From assembly GCF_028768465.1 (NCBI RefSeq), contig NZ_CP118225.1:6181001-6245000 (forward strand): a DNA stretch of 64,000 nt, in the 5' to 3' direction. The stretch comes from Rhodopirellula sp. P2. GTDB taxonomy: Bacteria; Planctomycetota; Planctomycetia; Pirellulales; Pirellulaceae. The translations under genes were made by a program, and so were the position numbers. The stretch's first letter is position 1, and each line of letters opens with the position of its first letter. The notes beneath the pieces were generated by a model. It saw nothing but the letters and a program-made list of their open reading frames with translations, was not told the DNA's origin and searched no databases. This document shows, one piece after another, positions 38,542 to 47,543 of the stretch.

Positions 38542-38778
38542 TCAAAGAACTCGGATGCGTTGACCGTCATCACTCAGCGCGAACATCGGGGGTTCATGCC
38601 CCGCGACGACCTGCTGGACTTGTTCAACAGTGATCGATTTCCCGGACTCGTTGGCTTTTGAGACCAGTTCTTCGACGGGGGCGAAGCCGTCTGCGTCCAA
38701 CGTCAAACCGATGGAATGCGGCTCGTGCCGCAGAATGAAGGTCAGGTACTTGCTGATTCGCGTGAGTCGTTTGTTCAT
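38542..38778 (-). pseudogene. N-terminal fragment of KptA/Tpt1 RNA 2'-phosphotransferase
   Basis: 78 residues matching only the N-terminal winged-helix part of KptA: RISKYLTFILRHEPHSIGLTLDADGFAPVEELV and FALSDDGQRIRV. Full KptA is about 180 residues with a C-terminal ADP-ribosyltransferase-like catalytic domain; here a stop follows directly and the bases downstream do not encode it in any frame. It may be a broken gene or a free-standing nucleic-acid-binding domain. I favour a remnant. Confidence 0.6.
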
Positions 38779-38888
38779 TCCGCCAGTCTAAACACGAATG
38801 GTCCATTCGTCGCCGGGGGAAAATCCAGGCGGACCAGATTATCGGTCCATCTGGGATGATTGTGGCGACTTCAACGATGCCGGGACGT

Positions 38889-41800
38889 TCACCCCGTGCC
38901 GCGTAGTGGCGCCGCAGGCGAGTCGCTCAGGTCGTTGTAGTGGTGAGCGGTGCGTTCGACCGTGAAGCGAATTTGCTCTTCGCTGTGTTCGCTGGTGATG
39001 AAGAACCGCAGGCGGGCCGCCGACTCATCCACCGCCGGGTACAAAATCGGCTGCACGTTGATCCCATCCTTCTTCAACCGATTGCTCAATCGAAGTGCGA
39101 CCAAGCTGTTCCCAGTGATCACGGGAACCACTGGGGTTCCGCCACTGTCGCCGGTGTCCAAACCTGCCTCACGGCACAGATTCAGGAACAATTCGCTATT
39201 TTGACGCAGTCGCTGAACTCGCTGGGGCTCGCGTTCCAGCACTTCCAACGAAGCGATGGCGGCGGCAACTTGTCCGGGCGGCATGCCAACGCTGAACACA
39301 AACCCAGGGGCGGTGTAACGCAGGAGTTCCACCAACGCTTCACTGCCCGCGATGTATCCACCGCACGAGGACGCTGATTTACTGAGGGTGCCCATCCAAA
39401 TATCGACATCGCGAGCGTTGAAGTCGAAGTGCTCAGCAATCCCGTGACCGGTCGCTCCCATGGTTCCGAAGCTGTGAGCTTCATCGACCATCAGCATGGC
39501 GCGGTGACGTTTTTTGACTTCGACAAACTTCGGCACATCGGCGAAATCGCCGTCCATGCTGTAAACGCCTTCGATGATGATCAGCGTTCGACGGTACTGG
39601 CCACGCAAGGCGGTCAGCATTTTGTCGAGCGCTTCGTAATCATTGTGCGGGAACGGTCGGCGTTTGGCGCCTGACAACAATGCGCCTTGCACGATGCTGT
39701 TGTGCGAAAGTGCGTCGTGCAGGATCAAATCACCGGGTCCGACCAAGTGCCCGATCGTGGTTTCGTTGGTGGAGTGACCGCCGACCATCGTGATGGAACT
39801 GTCGACCCCGACCCATTTCGCAATTTTGCGCTCGAGTTCGCCGTGAATCGGTTTCTCACCGCTCACCAAACGACTGGCCGAGACGCTCGTCCCGTACTTC
39901 GCGATCGCATCCGAGGCTGCTTTGGAAACCTCCGGATGACCGCTCAGGCCCAAGTAGTTGTAACTGGCAAAACTGATCAACGTTTTGCCATCGACAATCG
40001 TTTTGTCGCCGACCACACAGTCATGAACCGTGAAGTACGGGTTGGGCACACCGGTCAATTGCATTTGCCGCATCGTCGATTTCAAACGACGGTACTCGGC
40101 AAACTGCGTGACGTCGTCTTCCGGTTCAACCTGAGGTGTTTGCATGACACGAGCGAGCGGACCTTCGCCGTCCGTGCTGGCTTCGCCATTGGCGTTTGTA
40201 TTGATGAGGTCATCGTCGCCGTCGCGCTGGGTGTCACCCCGCCCCGCCAAAAACTGCTCGGCGCGTCCGAGTGCACCGGCGGGCAGGTAACGTTCCACCG
40301 CCGTCGCGATTTGGCCGATCGTTTCAATTTCATCCAGCACTTGCTCGGGGAACCGGCCCCCGAAAGTGCGTTCCAAGTTTCTGGCGATCTCGAGTCGTTC
40401 CAAACTATCGAGCCCCAGATCCAGGACGATGTTGGTGTCTGGATGAATTGATCCTGCCCGTTCACCCGCGATCGCTCGGACGTGCGACACAATCGCTTCC
40501 GCAACCACGGGATCAGCGACCGAATCCCCCCCCCCCGCGTCCGATGCGGCAGCGGCCTTCATCATGGTTTCGCCAGCCAAACCGGCGTTCTGCAAGGAGG
40601 ACTCTTCGCCACGAATCCACTGGGCGATGACCTTCAATTCTTTGTCACGAACCGCATGCAAGCAGGCGTGACGTTGGATTTTCCCGCTGCTGGTTTTAGG
40701 CACCGAACTGTTGCGGACCAAGTAAATCGCGTCAGGCGGCAAGTCGTGATCTTCGGTCACCGCTCGGCGGATCGACTGCAAATGGTCGTCCCAATCCAAG
40801 TCTCGCTTGCGGACCGTTTCGGCCACGATGATTAGTTTTTCGCGACCAGTCTCAGTTTCGTCACTGTCCGCATTCATCGCGAACGCGGCGACCGACCCCG
40901 CCTGCACGACGTCGCTGGCGTGTTCAACCGTGGCTTCGATGTCCTGTGGATAACGATTGACGCCACGGACAATGATCATGTCTTTCAGGCGACCGGACAC
41001 ATACAACTGGCCGCCGTACAAGAATCCAAGGTCACCCGTTCGCAGGAACGGGCCTTCGCCTTCCGAAGTCATCGCGGCGAACGTTTTGGTCGATTGCTCG
41101 CGACGCTGCCAGTAACCACGACCAACCGAAGGGCTCTGAACCCAAATTTCGCCGATCGCATCGGGAGGCAGCGTTTGCCGCGTGTCAGGGTCCACAATCA
41201 ACACACGTTCGCTGGGCAACACTCGGCCGCAGCCAACCAGTTCTCGCGTCGCTCGGTTGGAGGCCCCGATCGCCGGTTTGTCCTCGGCGCCCGGTTGCTC
41301 ATCCTCGGCAGGGGCCACATCCACAGCGGGACGAACCGCTTTTTCATCCAGGGCAGGCCCGTCAAATTGCTGCAGAACGGGACGCGGGGAAACCGGGCCC
41401 CCGGTGACGATCAAGGTCGTCTCGGCCATCCCGTAACACGGCAGGTGAGAACTGTGCCGGAATCCGTATTTCCCAAATCGCTGTGTGAATGCATCCAGCG
41501 TCGATGAACGAACCGGTTCCGCTCCGTTGAACGCGATTTCCCAAGACGACAGGTCGATGCCTTCGAGTTCTTCGTCGCGAATTTTGTCGACACACAACTG
41601 ATAGGCAAAGTTGGGGCCGCCGCTGATCGTGACTTGATGCCGCGCGATCGTTTGCAGCCAACGACTCGGCCGCTGCAGGAACGCCATCGGGCTCATCAAA
41701 ATGTTGTGGCGTCCGACGAACATCGGCATCAGCACGCCGCCGACCAATCCCATGTCGTGGTAAGTCGGCAACCAAGACGCACCAATGATCGTCGATTGCG

Positions 41801-42500
41801 GTTCGAAACCGTGCAGAATCAATTCACTGTTGGCGATCAAATTGGCTTGCGTCAGCATCACCCCCTTGGGCGATCCCGTCGATCCGGATGTGTATTGCAA
41901 CACACCGAGCGCTTCGTTGCGAAGTTTCGGGCACCGCCAATGGGTTGCGTCACGTTTGCTGGGGACGTCGGTGCCCAGCAACTGCACACCCACCAAATCT
42001 TCGTGCAGTTCGTTGCCCGACAACTGATCCACCACCGACCGAGTCGAAAGCGCCCAACGGGCGTCTGCATCGACAACAATCGAACGGATCCGAGAGGCCT
42101 TGCGGTTTCGACGCGGCGGATACGCCGGGACGGCAATCGCACCGGCCGCATGGGTCGCGAACAATCCGATGACGAAATCGAGCCCCGGCGGGTAGAGCAG
42201 CAGCACTCGGTCACCGGCACGGATGCCGCAACGACCTTGCAGGTACCCGGCCAGTCCGCGGACCTCTTCCCACAATTCAGCGTAGGACAGCGTTTGGTCG
42301 GAGCCTTCCCCGTCGGTGAACGTGAAGGCTGGCGCGTTCGGGCGCACCTGCACCCAGTGCCGCAAAACCGAGACAAAATGGTCGCGAGGAGGCGTTTCGT
42401 TTTTGAAATACTGTTGGAGGTCCACCAAATTCAACCTGTTGCAATGATGCCGTCGCAGAACAATCTCGTTCTCTCTTGACCGTACTCTTGGACGCTCCAT
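38889..42500 (-). CDS. FAAL-ACP-alpha-oxoamine synthase fusion enzyme
   Basis: 1203 residues in three modules. Residues about 25-640: fatty acyl-AMP ligase, with YTSGSTGSPKG (203-213), the FAAL-typical SWLPTYHDMGLVGGVLMP, LQRPSRWLQ and ISGGPNFAY, and the C-terminal PKTSSGKIQR. Residues about 665-740: acyl carrier protein, LGLDSLERLEI with phosphopantetheine Ser699. Residues about 800-1195: PLP-dependent oxoamine synthase, SFASYNYLGLSGHPEV, DEAHSFG and GTLSKS with PLP Lys1041. Expected chemistry: activate a fatty acid, load it on the ACP, and condense it with an amino acid to an aminoketone, as in sphingoid-base synthesis. A GTG nearer VDLQQYF could be the true start. Confidence 0.92.
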   Translation of the reverse strand: MERPRVRSRENEIVLRRHHCNRLNLVDLQQYFKNETPPRDHFVSVLRHWVQVRPNAPAFTFTDGEGSDQTLSYAELWEEVRGLAGYLQGRCGIRAGDRVLLLYPPGLDFVIGLFATHAAGAIAVPAYPPRRNRKASRIRSIVVDADARWALSTRSVVDQLSGNELHEDLVGVQLLGTDVPSKRDATHWRCPKLRNEALGVLQYTSGSTGSPKGVMLTQANLIANSELILHGFEPQSTIIGASWLPTYHDMGLVGGVLMPMFVGRHNILMSPMAFLQRPSRWLQTIARHQVTISGGPNFAYQLCVDKIRDEELEGIDLSSWEIAFNGAEPVRSSTLDAFTQRFGKYGFRHSSHLPCYGMAETTLIVTGGPVSPRPVLQQFDGPALDEKAVRPAVDVAPAEDEQPGAEDKPAIGASNRATRELVGCGRVLPSERVLIVDPDTRQTLPPDAIGEIWVQSPSVGRGYWQRREQSTKTFAAMTSEGEGPFLRTGDLGFLYGGQLYVSGRLKDMIIVRGVNRYPQDIEATVEHASDVVQAGSVAAFAMNADSDETETGREKLIIVAETVRKRDLDWDDHLQSIRRAVTEDHDLPPDAIYLVRNSSVPKTSSGKIQRHACLHAVRDKELKVIAQWIRGEESSLQNAGLAGETMMKAAAASDAGGGDSVADPVVAEAIVSHVRAIAGERAGSIHPDTNIVLDLGLDSLERLEIARNLERTFGGRFPEQVLDEIETIGQIATAVERYLPAGALGRAEQFLAGRGDTQRDGDDDLINTNANGEASTDGEGPLARVMQTPQVEPEDDVTQFAEYRRLKSTMRQMQLTGVPNPYFTVHDCVVGDKTIVDGKTLISFASYNYLGLSGHPEVSKAASDAIAKYGTSVSASRLVSGEKPIHGELERKIAKWVGVDSSITMVGGHSTNETTIGHLVGPGDLILHDALSHNSIVQGALLSGAKRRPFPHNDYEALDKMLTALRGQYRRTLIIIEGVYSMDGDFADVPKFVEVKKRHRAMLMVDEAHSFGTMGATGHGIAEHFDFNARDVDIWMGTLSKSASSCGGYIAGSEALVELLRYTAPGFVFSVGMPPGQVAAAIASLEVLEREPQRVQRLRQNSELFLNLCREAGLDTGDSGGTPVVPVITGNSLVALRLSNRLKKDGINVQPILYPAVDESAARLRFFITSEHSEEQIRFTVERTAHHYNDLSDSPAAPLRGTG

Positions 42501-42817
42501 GACCAGTCATTCGGTGCGGGGAGGCAATCAGTCATTGCCGCAATGATGCACCAACGGGGCTGATCGGCCAAGGGTGACCCCACACAGACGCTCCAGGCTA
42601 TCCATGAGAGGGGGCCAGATTCGCTGACGTTCTCAGTTCGGATGTCAGTCCGCACGGCATCTCAAGATCGAGTTGCTACCCCGCTATAATGGCGTATTCG
42701 AGGTGTTCAACGCCACCTGACATTGGCGAAAAACAACCACGTTGTCTGCCGGGCGACCTTTCAGTTACACCTGAGACTGCCCGATCCCCCTTTTCCGATC
42801 GAACTTTCCATTTGCCG
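42501..42817. other. Divergent promoter region of the FAAL fusion and halogenase-like genes
   Basis: 317 bp with no gene. It contains a perfect -10-like hexamer TATAAT at 42685-42690 reading towards the halogenase-like gene; a -35 match at standard spacing is poor. An upstream in-frame extension of the halogenase-like gene enters this region but lacks conserved sequence. Confidence 0.5.
42685..42690 (+). promoter_or_regulatory. Candidate -10 box before the halogenase-like gene
   Basis: TATAAT, an exact sigma-70 -10 hexamer in GC-rich surroundings, 127 bp before the ATG. No convincing -35 box lies 16-18 bp upstream, so this is weak evidence. Confidence 0.3.
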
Positions 42818-44128
42818 ATGAGCTTGCCAAACATGAAGGATTTCTACGATTGCGTGGTGATTGGCGGAGGCCCCGCCGGCAGCACAGCCGCTTCGATTGT
42901 CGCTGAATCCGGTGCCAGCACGCTGTTGATCGAGCGAGATCCGGTGCCTCGGTTCCACGTCGGCGAATCGCTGATGCCAGAGTGCTACTGGCCCCTGGAA
43001 CGACTCGGTTTGATCGATCAAGTCAAACGATCAGGCTGGCAGACCAAGAAAAGCGTCCAATTTGTTTCTCATTCCGGAAAAGAATCCGCCCCATTCTTTT
43101 TTCGCGAACATGATGAACGTGAGTGCAGCACAACCTGGCAGGTCGAACGCAGCGAATTTGACAAAATGCTGTTTGACCGAGCCTCCGAACTGGGTGCCGA
43201 CTGCTTTGACCAAACCCGATTGATCGACGTCCAAACCGAACCCGGCGAAAGCCCCGATCAACCTGTGGCCCGCGCCGTGGTCGTCCGAACCGCCGATGGC
43301 ACCGAACGCACGATTCGCTGCCAAGTTGTCGTCGACGCGACGGGCCAACAGTCGTTCATGGCCGGAAAACTGGGGCTCCGCGAGATCAATCCAGATCTGA
43401 AAAAAGCCGCGATTTGGACGTATTACCGCGATGCGGTCCGGGGAGAAGGCGACAACGACGGCGCCACCATCATTCTGTACACCCAATCGCGAGACTCATG
43501 GTTCTGGTTCATCCCCCAATCCCGGGGAGTCACCAGTGTTGGATGTGTGGGCGACAACGACTTCCTGCTCAAGGGCCGTGGGACGCCCGAGCAAGTCTTC
43601 GAAGAAGAATTGGCCCTGTGCCCCGGCCTGCAGCCACGACTGGCCAATGCGACTCGCGTGGCCAAGATCACCACCGCAAAAGAATTCAGTTACATGACCC
43701 GCCGCCACGCCGGCCCAGGCTGGGTGCTGATCGGTGACGCACTGGGTTTCATCGACCCGGTTTACTCCTCCGGTGTGTATTTCGCGTTGGAAATGGGCGT
43801 TCGGGCTGGTGACGCGATTGTGGACGGTTTGAAAAAGGACGACCTGTCCGCCGAACAAATCGGAAACTGGACCGAGGATTTCAAAGAGGGGGCGTCGAGG
43901 ATTCGCGAACTCGTGCACGCTTTTTACAACAAAGATTTCAGCATCGGTCGATTCATGAAGGAACATCCCGAGTACCGCGGCAATGTGACGGACTTGCTGA
44001 TCGGGCGGGTCTTCCACGAAGATGCGGGCAAAATGTTCCCAGCCCTCGATCGTTCCATCGAAATGGCCCGGGCCAACGCCATGTCCAAATCGGATTCCAT
44101 GGCTGACACCAAACCCATGTCGACTTAA
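42818..44128 (+). CDS. Flavin-dependent halogenase/monooxygenase-like enzyme
   Basis: 436 residues. The FAD-binding motif is VVIGGGPAGSTAA (14-25), followed by PRFHVGESLMPECYW. At 228-233 is WFWFIP, matching the W-x-W-x-I-P motif of flavin-dependent halogenases, and at 311-319 FIDPVYSSG, like their F-x-P-x-S-x-G. GWVLIGDALGFIDP is the second FAD contact. Lys77 or Lys78 (GWQTKKSVQF) is a candidate for the catalytic lysine. Closely related families are plain monooxygenases and geranylgeranyl reductase-like proteins, so halogenation is not certain. Divergent from the FAAL fusion; its stop touches the HAD gene start (TAATG). Confidence 0.75.
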   Translation: MSLPNMKDFYDCVVIGGGPAGSTAASIVAESGASTLLIERDPVPRFHVGESLMPECYWPLERLGLIDQVKRSGWQTKKSVQFVSHSGKESAPFFFREHDERECSTTWQVERSEFDKMLFDRASELGADCFDQTRLIDVQTEPGESPDQPVARAVVVRTADGTERTIRCQVVVDATGQQSFMAGKLGLREINPDLKKAAIWTYYRDAVRGEGDNDGATIILYTQSRDSWFWFIPQSRGVTSVGCVGDNDFLLKGRGTPEQVFEEELALCPGLQPRLANATRVAKITTAKEFSYMTRRHAGPGWVLIGDALGFIDPVYSSGVYFALEMGVRAGDAIVDGLKKDDLSAEQIGNWTEDFKEGASRIRELVHAFYNKDFSIGRFMKEHPEYRGNVTDLLIGRVFHEDAGKMFPALDRSIEMARANAMSKSDSMADTKPMST

Positions 44129-44784
44129 TGCCTCCATCTGAAACTGACGCTGCCTCGCTCCTTCGCCCCGATGATTCCGGCCAATTGCCGCTGGCGTCCG
44201 TGATCGCCCACGATTTAACGGGGCGGTACGAAGGATTGATTTTTGACTGCGACGGAACGCTCACCAATTCAATGCCTCTGCACTACCTGGCGTGGCACGA
44301 AACGATGACGCGTCACGGCATTGAATTTCCCGAACCGCGGTTCTACGCCATGGGCGGAATGCCCAGCGAAAAGATCATCGAGGTGCTGAGCTCGGAACAA
44401 GGCGTGACGATCGATGTCGATCTGGCGACCGAAGAAAAAGAAGCGGCCTTCATCGCTCGCATTCCAGAAGTCGAACGTCTCGCCCATGTCATCGAAATCG
44501 CGGAGCGTCACCTTGATCGGATCGCGATGTCCGTGGCCAGCGGCGGAATGCGAGACATCGTCGCCGATCAACTGCGAACCATCGGCGTCGCAGATTGGTT
44601 CCCCGTCTTGGTCGGCAGCGAAGACACGGAACTGCACAAACCCGAACCCGATGTGTTCTTGTGTGCTGCGGAACGAATGGGCATCGATCCCAAACGCTGC
44701 CTCGTGTTTGAAGACAGCCCACTGGGTTTCGAAGCTGCTCAACGAGCCGGCATGGACTGGGTGGACGTTCGCCTGAACGCCTAA
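44128..44784 (+). CDS. HAD-superfamily phosphatase (beta-phosphoglucomutase-like subgroup)
   Basis: 218 residues. Motif I is FDCDGTLTNS (nucleophile Asp), motif II SVASGG, motif III Lys in HKPEPDVFL and motif IV VFEDSPLGFEAA. A cap inserted after motif I puts it in the subgroup with beta-phosphoglucomutase and small phosphatases. The start overlaps the halogenase-like stop by one base, implying co-translation; it may dephosphorylate an intermediate of the same pathway or be an unrelated passenger. Confidence 0.85.
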   Translation: MPPSETDAASLLRPDDSGQLPLASVIAHDLTGRYEGLIFDCDGTLTNSMPLHYLAWHETMTRHGIEFPEPRFYAMGGMPSEKIIEVLSSEQGVTIDVDLATEEKEAAFIARIPEVERLAHVIEIAERHLDRIAMSVASGGMRDIVADQLRTIGVADWFPVLVGSEDTELHKPEPDVFLCAAERMGIDPKRCLVFEDSPLGFEAAQRAGMDWVDVRLNA

Positions 44785-44967
44785 CCACTGCAACGACCAG
44801 TGATCTCAGACGTTGTCCCATTTCAACATTGGCCCAACGCTCAACGGCGCCGTGTGTTCAGGCGTCCATGGTCACAGTGCGGGCATTGCAATTTGCCATG
44901 CCCCTTGCAGGTGGGACGAAACACCGTGACTCGCACGCCCGCGAAGTCGATGGACTAAAATCCTGAC

Positions 44968-47490
44968 ATGAGCAAGCCAACTACGACCCGTTCGGCCACA
45001 ATTGCCCGCCGCTTTCGATGGACGTCCCCGGCTTCGCTGGTTCCGCCGATTGCGGTGTTGGCGGCTGTGGTGGTTGCGGTCTCGGCCGGGCGGTCGGCGA
45101 AATCTGACGCTGCTGAACCCACCCCGGTTTCTGCGTCCCCAATCCTGGCGTTCTTGCAAACCCATTGCCGGGACTGCCACGCCGACGGGGCATCCGAAGG
45201 TGGTCTCGACCTGGACACACTGGGGCAAACGATCACGGGAGCGGCTGATTTGGCCGCTTGGGTCCGCATTCACGATCGCGTCCAAGCGGGCGAGATGCCG
45301 CCGCCCGATGCCACCACGCTCAACGCGTCCGACCGCTCCGATTTCACAACCGCGTTGGCCGCTCCGCTGACGCAACACCACGCTGCCGAAAAAGGCACCG
45401 TCCTGCGTCGGCTGAACCGGCGTGAATACGAGAACACGCTCAATGATTTGTTCGGCACCGCAGTCGAACTGGAAACGCTGTTGCCGGCCGATGGACGCAG
45501 CCACGAATTCGACAACGTGGGAGAGGCACTGGGGATCTCGATGGTCCACCTGGAACGCTACCTCGATGCCGCCGACCTGGTGCTGGACACCGCGATTGCG
45601 AAGACAGCCGAATCGCCTGAGACGCACACAATCGAGACTCACTACGCCGAAACACGCGAAGCCGAAACGCATTTGGGAAAGGTGTGGAAACAACTCGACG
45701 ATGGTTCGGTCGTCTTCTACCAAGACTTCGGCTATCCCGATGGCATGCTTCGGACCACTAGCATCCCTGAATCCGGACGCTACCGAATTTCGATCACCGG
45801 GTACGCTCATCAAACGGACGAGAAGATTCCGTTTTATGTCGGTGCCAAAAGCTTCGCACGCGGGAGCGAACGGCCAACACTGGGTTACTTCGACATGCCA
45901 CCGCTCGGTCCAAACGGCGAGATGACCACCATCGAGCTGACCGCGGACCTGGAATATCGCTACATGCTGAACATCATTCCGTATGGCTTGGTGGTTCGCG
46001 ATTACCACATTCGCAATGAAGGCGTGGACGGCTACACCGGCCCGGGTCTGGCGATCGCGAAGGTGCGTGTCGAAGGTCCCCTGCATGAGGAATTCCCTTC
46101 GCGCGGCCATCGTTTGATTTTCGACGGCTGGCAACGCAACGAGATCATGCCCACCCCGCCATCGAAGCGGGAAAAGTCGTGGTACAAACCCGAGTTTGAA
46201 CTGACCAGCGACAACGTCGCCGAATCCCTGCGAGGCACTCTGCAACGTGTCGGCTCGACCGTCATGAGACGTCCGGTCACCGACGTTGAGTTGCTGCCTT
46301 ACATCAATCTCTTTCATGCGGAGCAGGAGCGTGATGCGTCCACCGAAGAAGCGTTGCGAACCGCCGTCGCGGCAATCCTCTGCTCGCCAGACTTTCTTTA
46401 CTTGCGTGAACCCGCCGGCAAGCTGGACGACCATGCGCTCGCGACTCGGTTGTCATATTTTTTTCATCGCACCACGCCCGATGCAGACTTGCTGCGCGCG
46501 GCGGAACAACACGAACTGACCCAATCCACGGAATCATTGCTGCAGCACGCGAAACGATTGATTGGCGATCCACGGTTCGATCGATTCGTGATCGACTTCA
46601 CCGACGCTTGGTTGAACCTGCGTGACATCGATCAAACCAGCCCCGATCAAAAGCTGTTTCCGGAATACGACCGGTATCTGCGTGACAGCATGCTGGAGGA
46701 AACGCGGCAGTTCTTTGCGACCTTGATTCGTGAAAATTTGCCGGTCACGAATTTGGTGAAATCCGACTTCGCCATGTTGAACCTGCGACTGGCAGACCAC
46801 TACGGCATCGAAGGAGTTGACCACGCTGACATCCGCCGCGTGCCACTTCCCAATGACTCCGTCCGTGGCGGATTGCTTGGACAAGCGAGCGTGTTGAAAG
46901 TGACCGCCAACGGAACGAACACGTCGCCAGTCGTTCGCGGCGTGTGGGTGACCGAACGTTTGCTAGGAGTCCATCCCGCCCCGCCTCCGCCAGGCATCTC
47001 CGGCGTCGAACCCGACATTCGCGGAGCCGCAACTCTGCGTCAGCTTCTCGATCAGCATCGAAACGAAGAGTCTTGCCGTGCCTGCCACGCGTTGATTGAT
47101 CCACCGGGGTTCGCACTCGAAAGTTTCAATCCCATCGGCGGCTGGCGTGATCGTTACCGCAGCCTGGGCGAAGGTGAACGAATCGACTTGCGTGTCAACA
47201 ACCGGCGTGTGCAATACCGCTTGGGGTTGCCAGTTGATTCCAGCGGAACGTTGCCATCGGGGGAGTCCTTCGAAGGCTTTGAAGCATTTCGAGAATGCCT
47301 TCTCGAAAACCCTGATCAACTGGCGAAGTCACTGATTACCAAGTGGCTGACGTTTGCGACCGGTCGCGAAATGGGCTTCTCCGATCGCGAAGAAATTGAA
47401 TCCCTGACGCGCCAATCCGCACGACGCGGCCATCGGCTTCGCAGCATGCTGGCCCTGGTCGTCGCCAGCAAAATATTTCGAACCAAGTAG
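44968..47490 (+). CDS. Planctomycetal cytochrome-type protein with DUF1587/1592/1588/1585 domains
   Basis: 840 residues with an N-terminal membrane/signal segment (LVPPIAVLAAVVVAVSAG). A heme-c motif HCRDCH lies near residue 68. The order of conserved segments is that of the planctomycete PSD family: VLRRLNRREYENTLNDLFGT (DUF1587), then RPVTDVELLPYINLF, LATRLSYFFHRTTPDADLL (DUF1592), LNLRLADHYGIEGV with GLLGQASVLKVTANGTNTSPVVRGVWV (DUF1588), and the final KWLTFATGREMGFSDRE (DUF1585). Function is unproven; these are thought to be secreted electron-transfer or polysaccharide-related proteins. It is followed 53 bp later by the DUF1552 gene that usually accompanies it. Confidence 0.9.
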   Translation: MSKPTTTRSATIARRFRWTSPASLVPPIAVLAAVVVAVSAGRSAKSDAAEPTPVSASPILAFLQTHCRDCHADGASEGGLDLDTLGQTITGAADLAAWVRIHDRVQAGEMPPPDATTLNASDRSDFTTALAAPLTQHHAAEKGTVLRRLNRREYENTLNDLFGTAVELETLLPADGRSHEFDNVGEALGISMVHLERYLDAADLVLDTAIAKTAESPETHTIETHYAETREAETHLGKVWKQLDDGSVVFYQDFGYPDGMLRTTSIPESGRYRISITGYAHQTDEKIPFYVGAKSFARGSERPTLGYFDMPPLGPNGEMTTIELTADLEYRYMLNIIPYGLVVRDYHIRNEGVDGYTGPGLAIAKVRVEGPLHEEFPSRGHRLIFDGWQRNEIMPTPPSKREKSWYKPEFELTSDNVAESLRGTLQRVGSTVMRRPVTDVELLPYINLFHAEQERDASTEEALRTAVAAILCSPDFLYLREPAGKLDDHALATRLSYFFHRTTPDADLLRAAEQHELTQSTESLLQHAKRLIGDPRFDRFVIDFTDAWLNLRDIDQTSPDQKLFPEYDRYLRDSMLEETRQFFATLIRENLPVTNLVKSDFAMLNLRLADHYGIEGVDHADIRRVPLPNDSVRGGLLGQASVLKVTANGTNTSPVVRGVWVTERLLGVHPAPPPPGISGVEPDIRGAATLRQLLDQHRNEESCRACHALIDPPGFALESFNPIGGWRDRYRSLGEGERIDLRVNNRRVQYRLGLPVDSSGTLPSGESFEGFEAFRECLLENPDQLAKSLITKWLTFATGREMGFSDREEIESLTRQSARRGHRLRSMLALVVASKIFRTK

Positions 47491-47543
47491 TCGTCCCTCC
47501 CCACAATCCCAACACCACTCTCACCATCCCTCAAGAGAACGCC

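Noticed and set aside
37728..38633. 301-codon plus-strand open frame over the methyltransferase-like gene
   Set aside because: It is antisense to a frame with SAM-binding motifs and starts inside the inverted-repeat element.
44872..46434. 520-codon minus-strand open frame opposite the DUF1592-type gene
   Set aside because: Antisense shadow with no conserved sequence.
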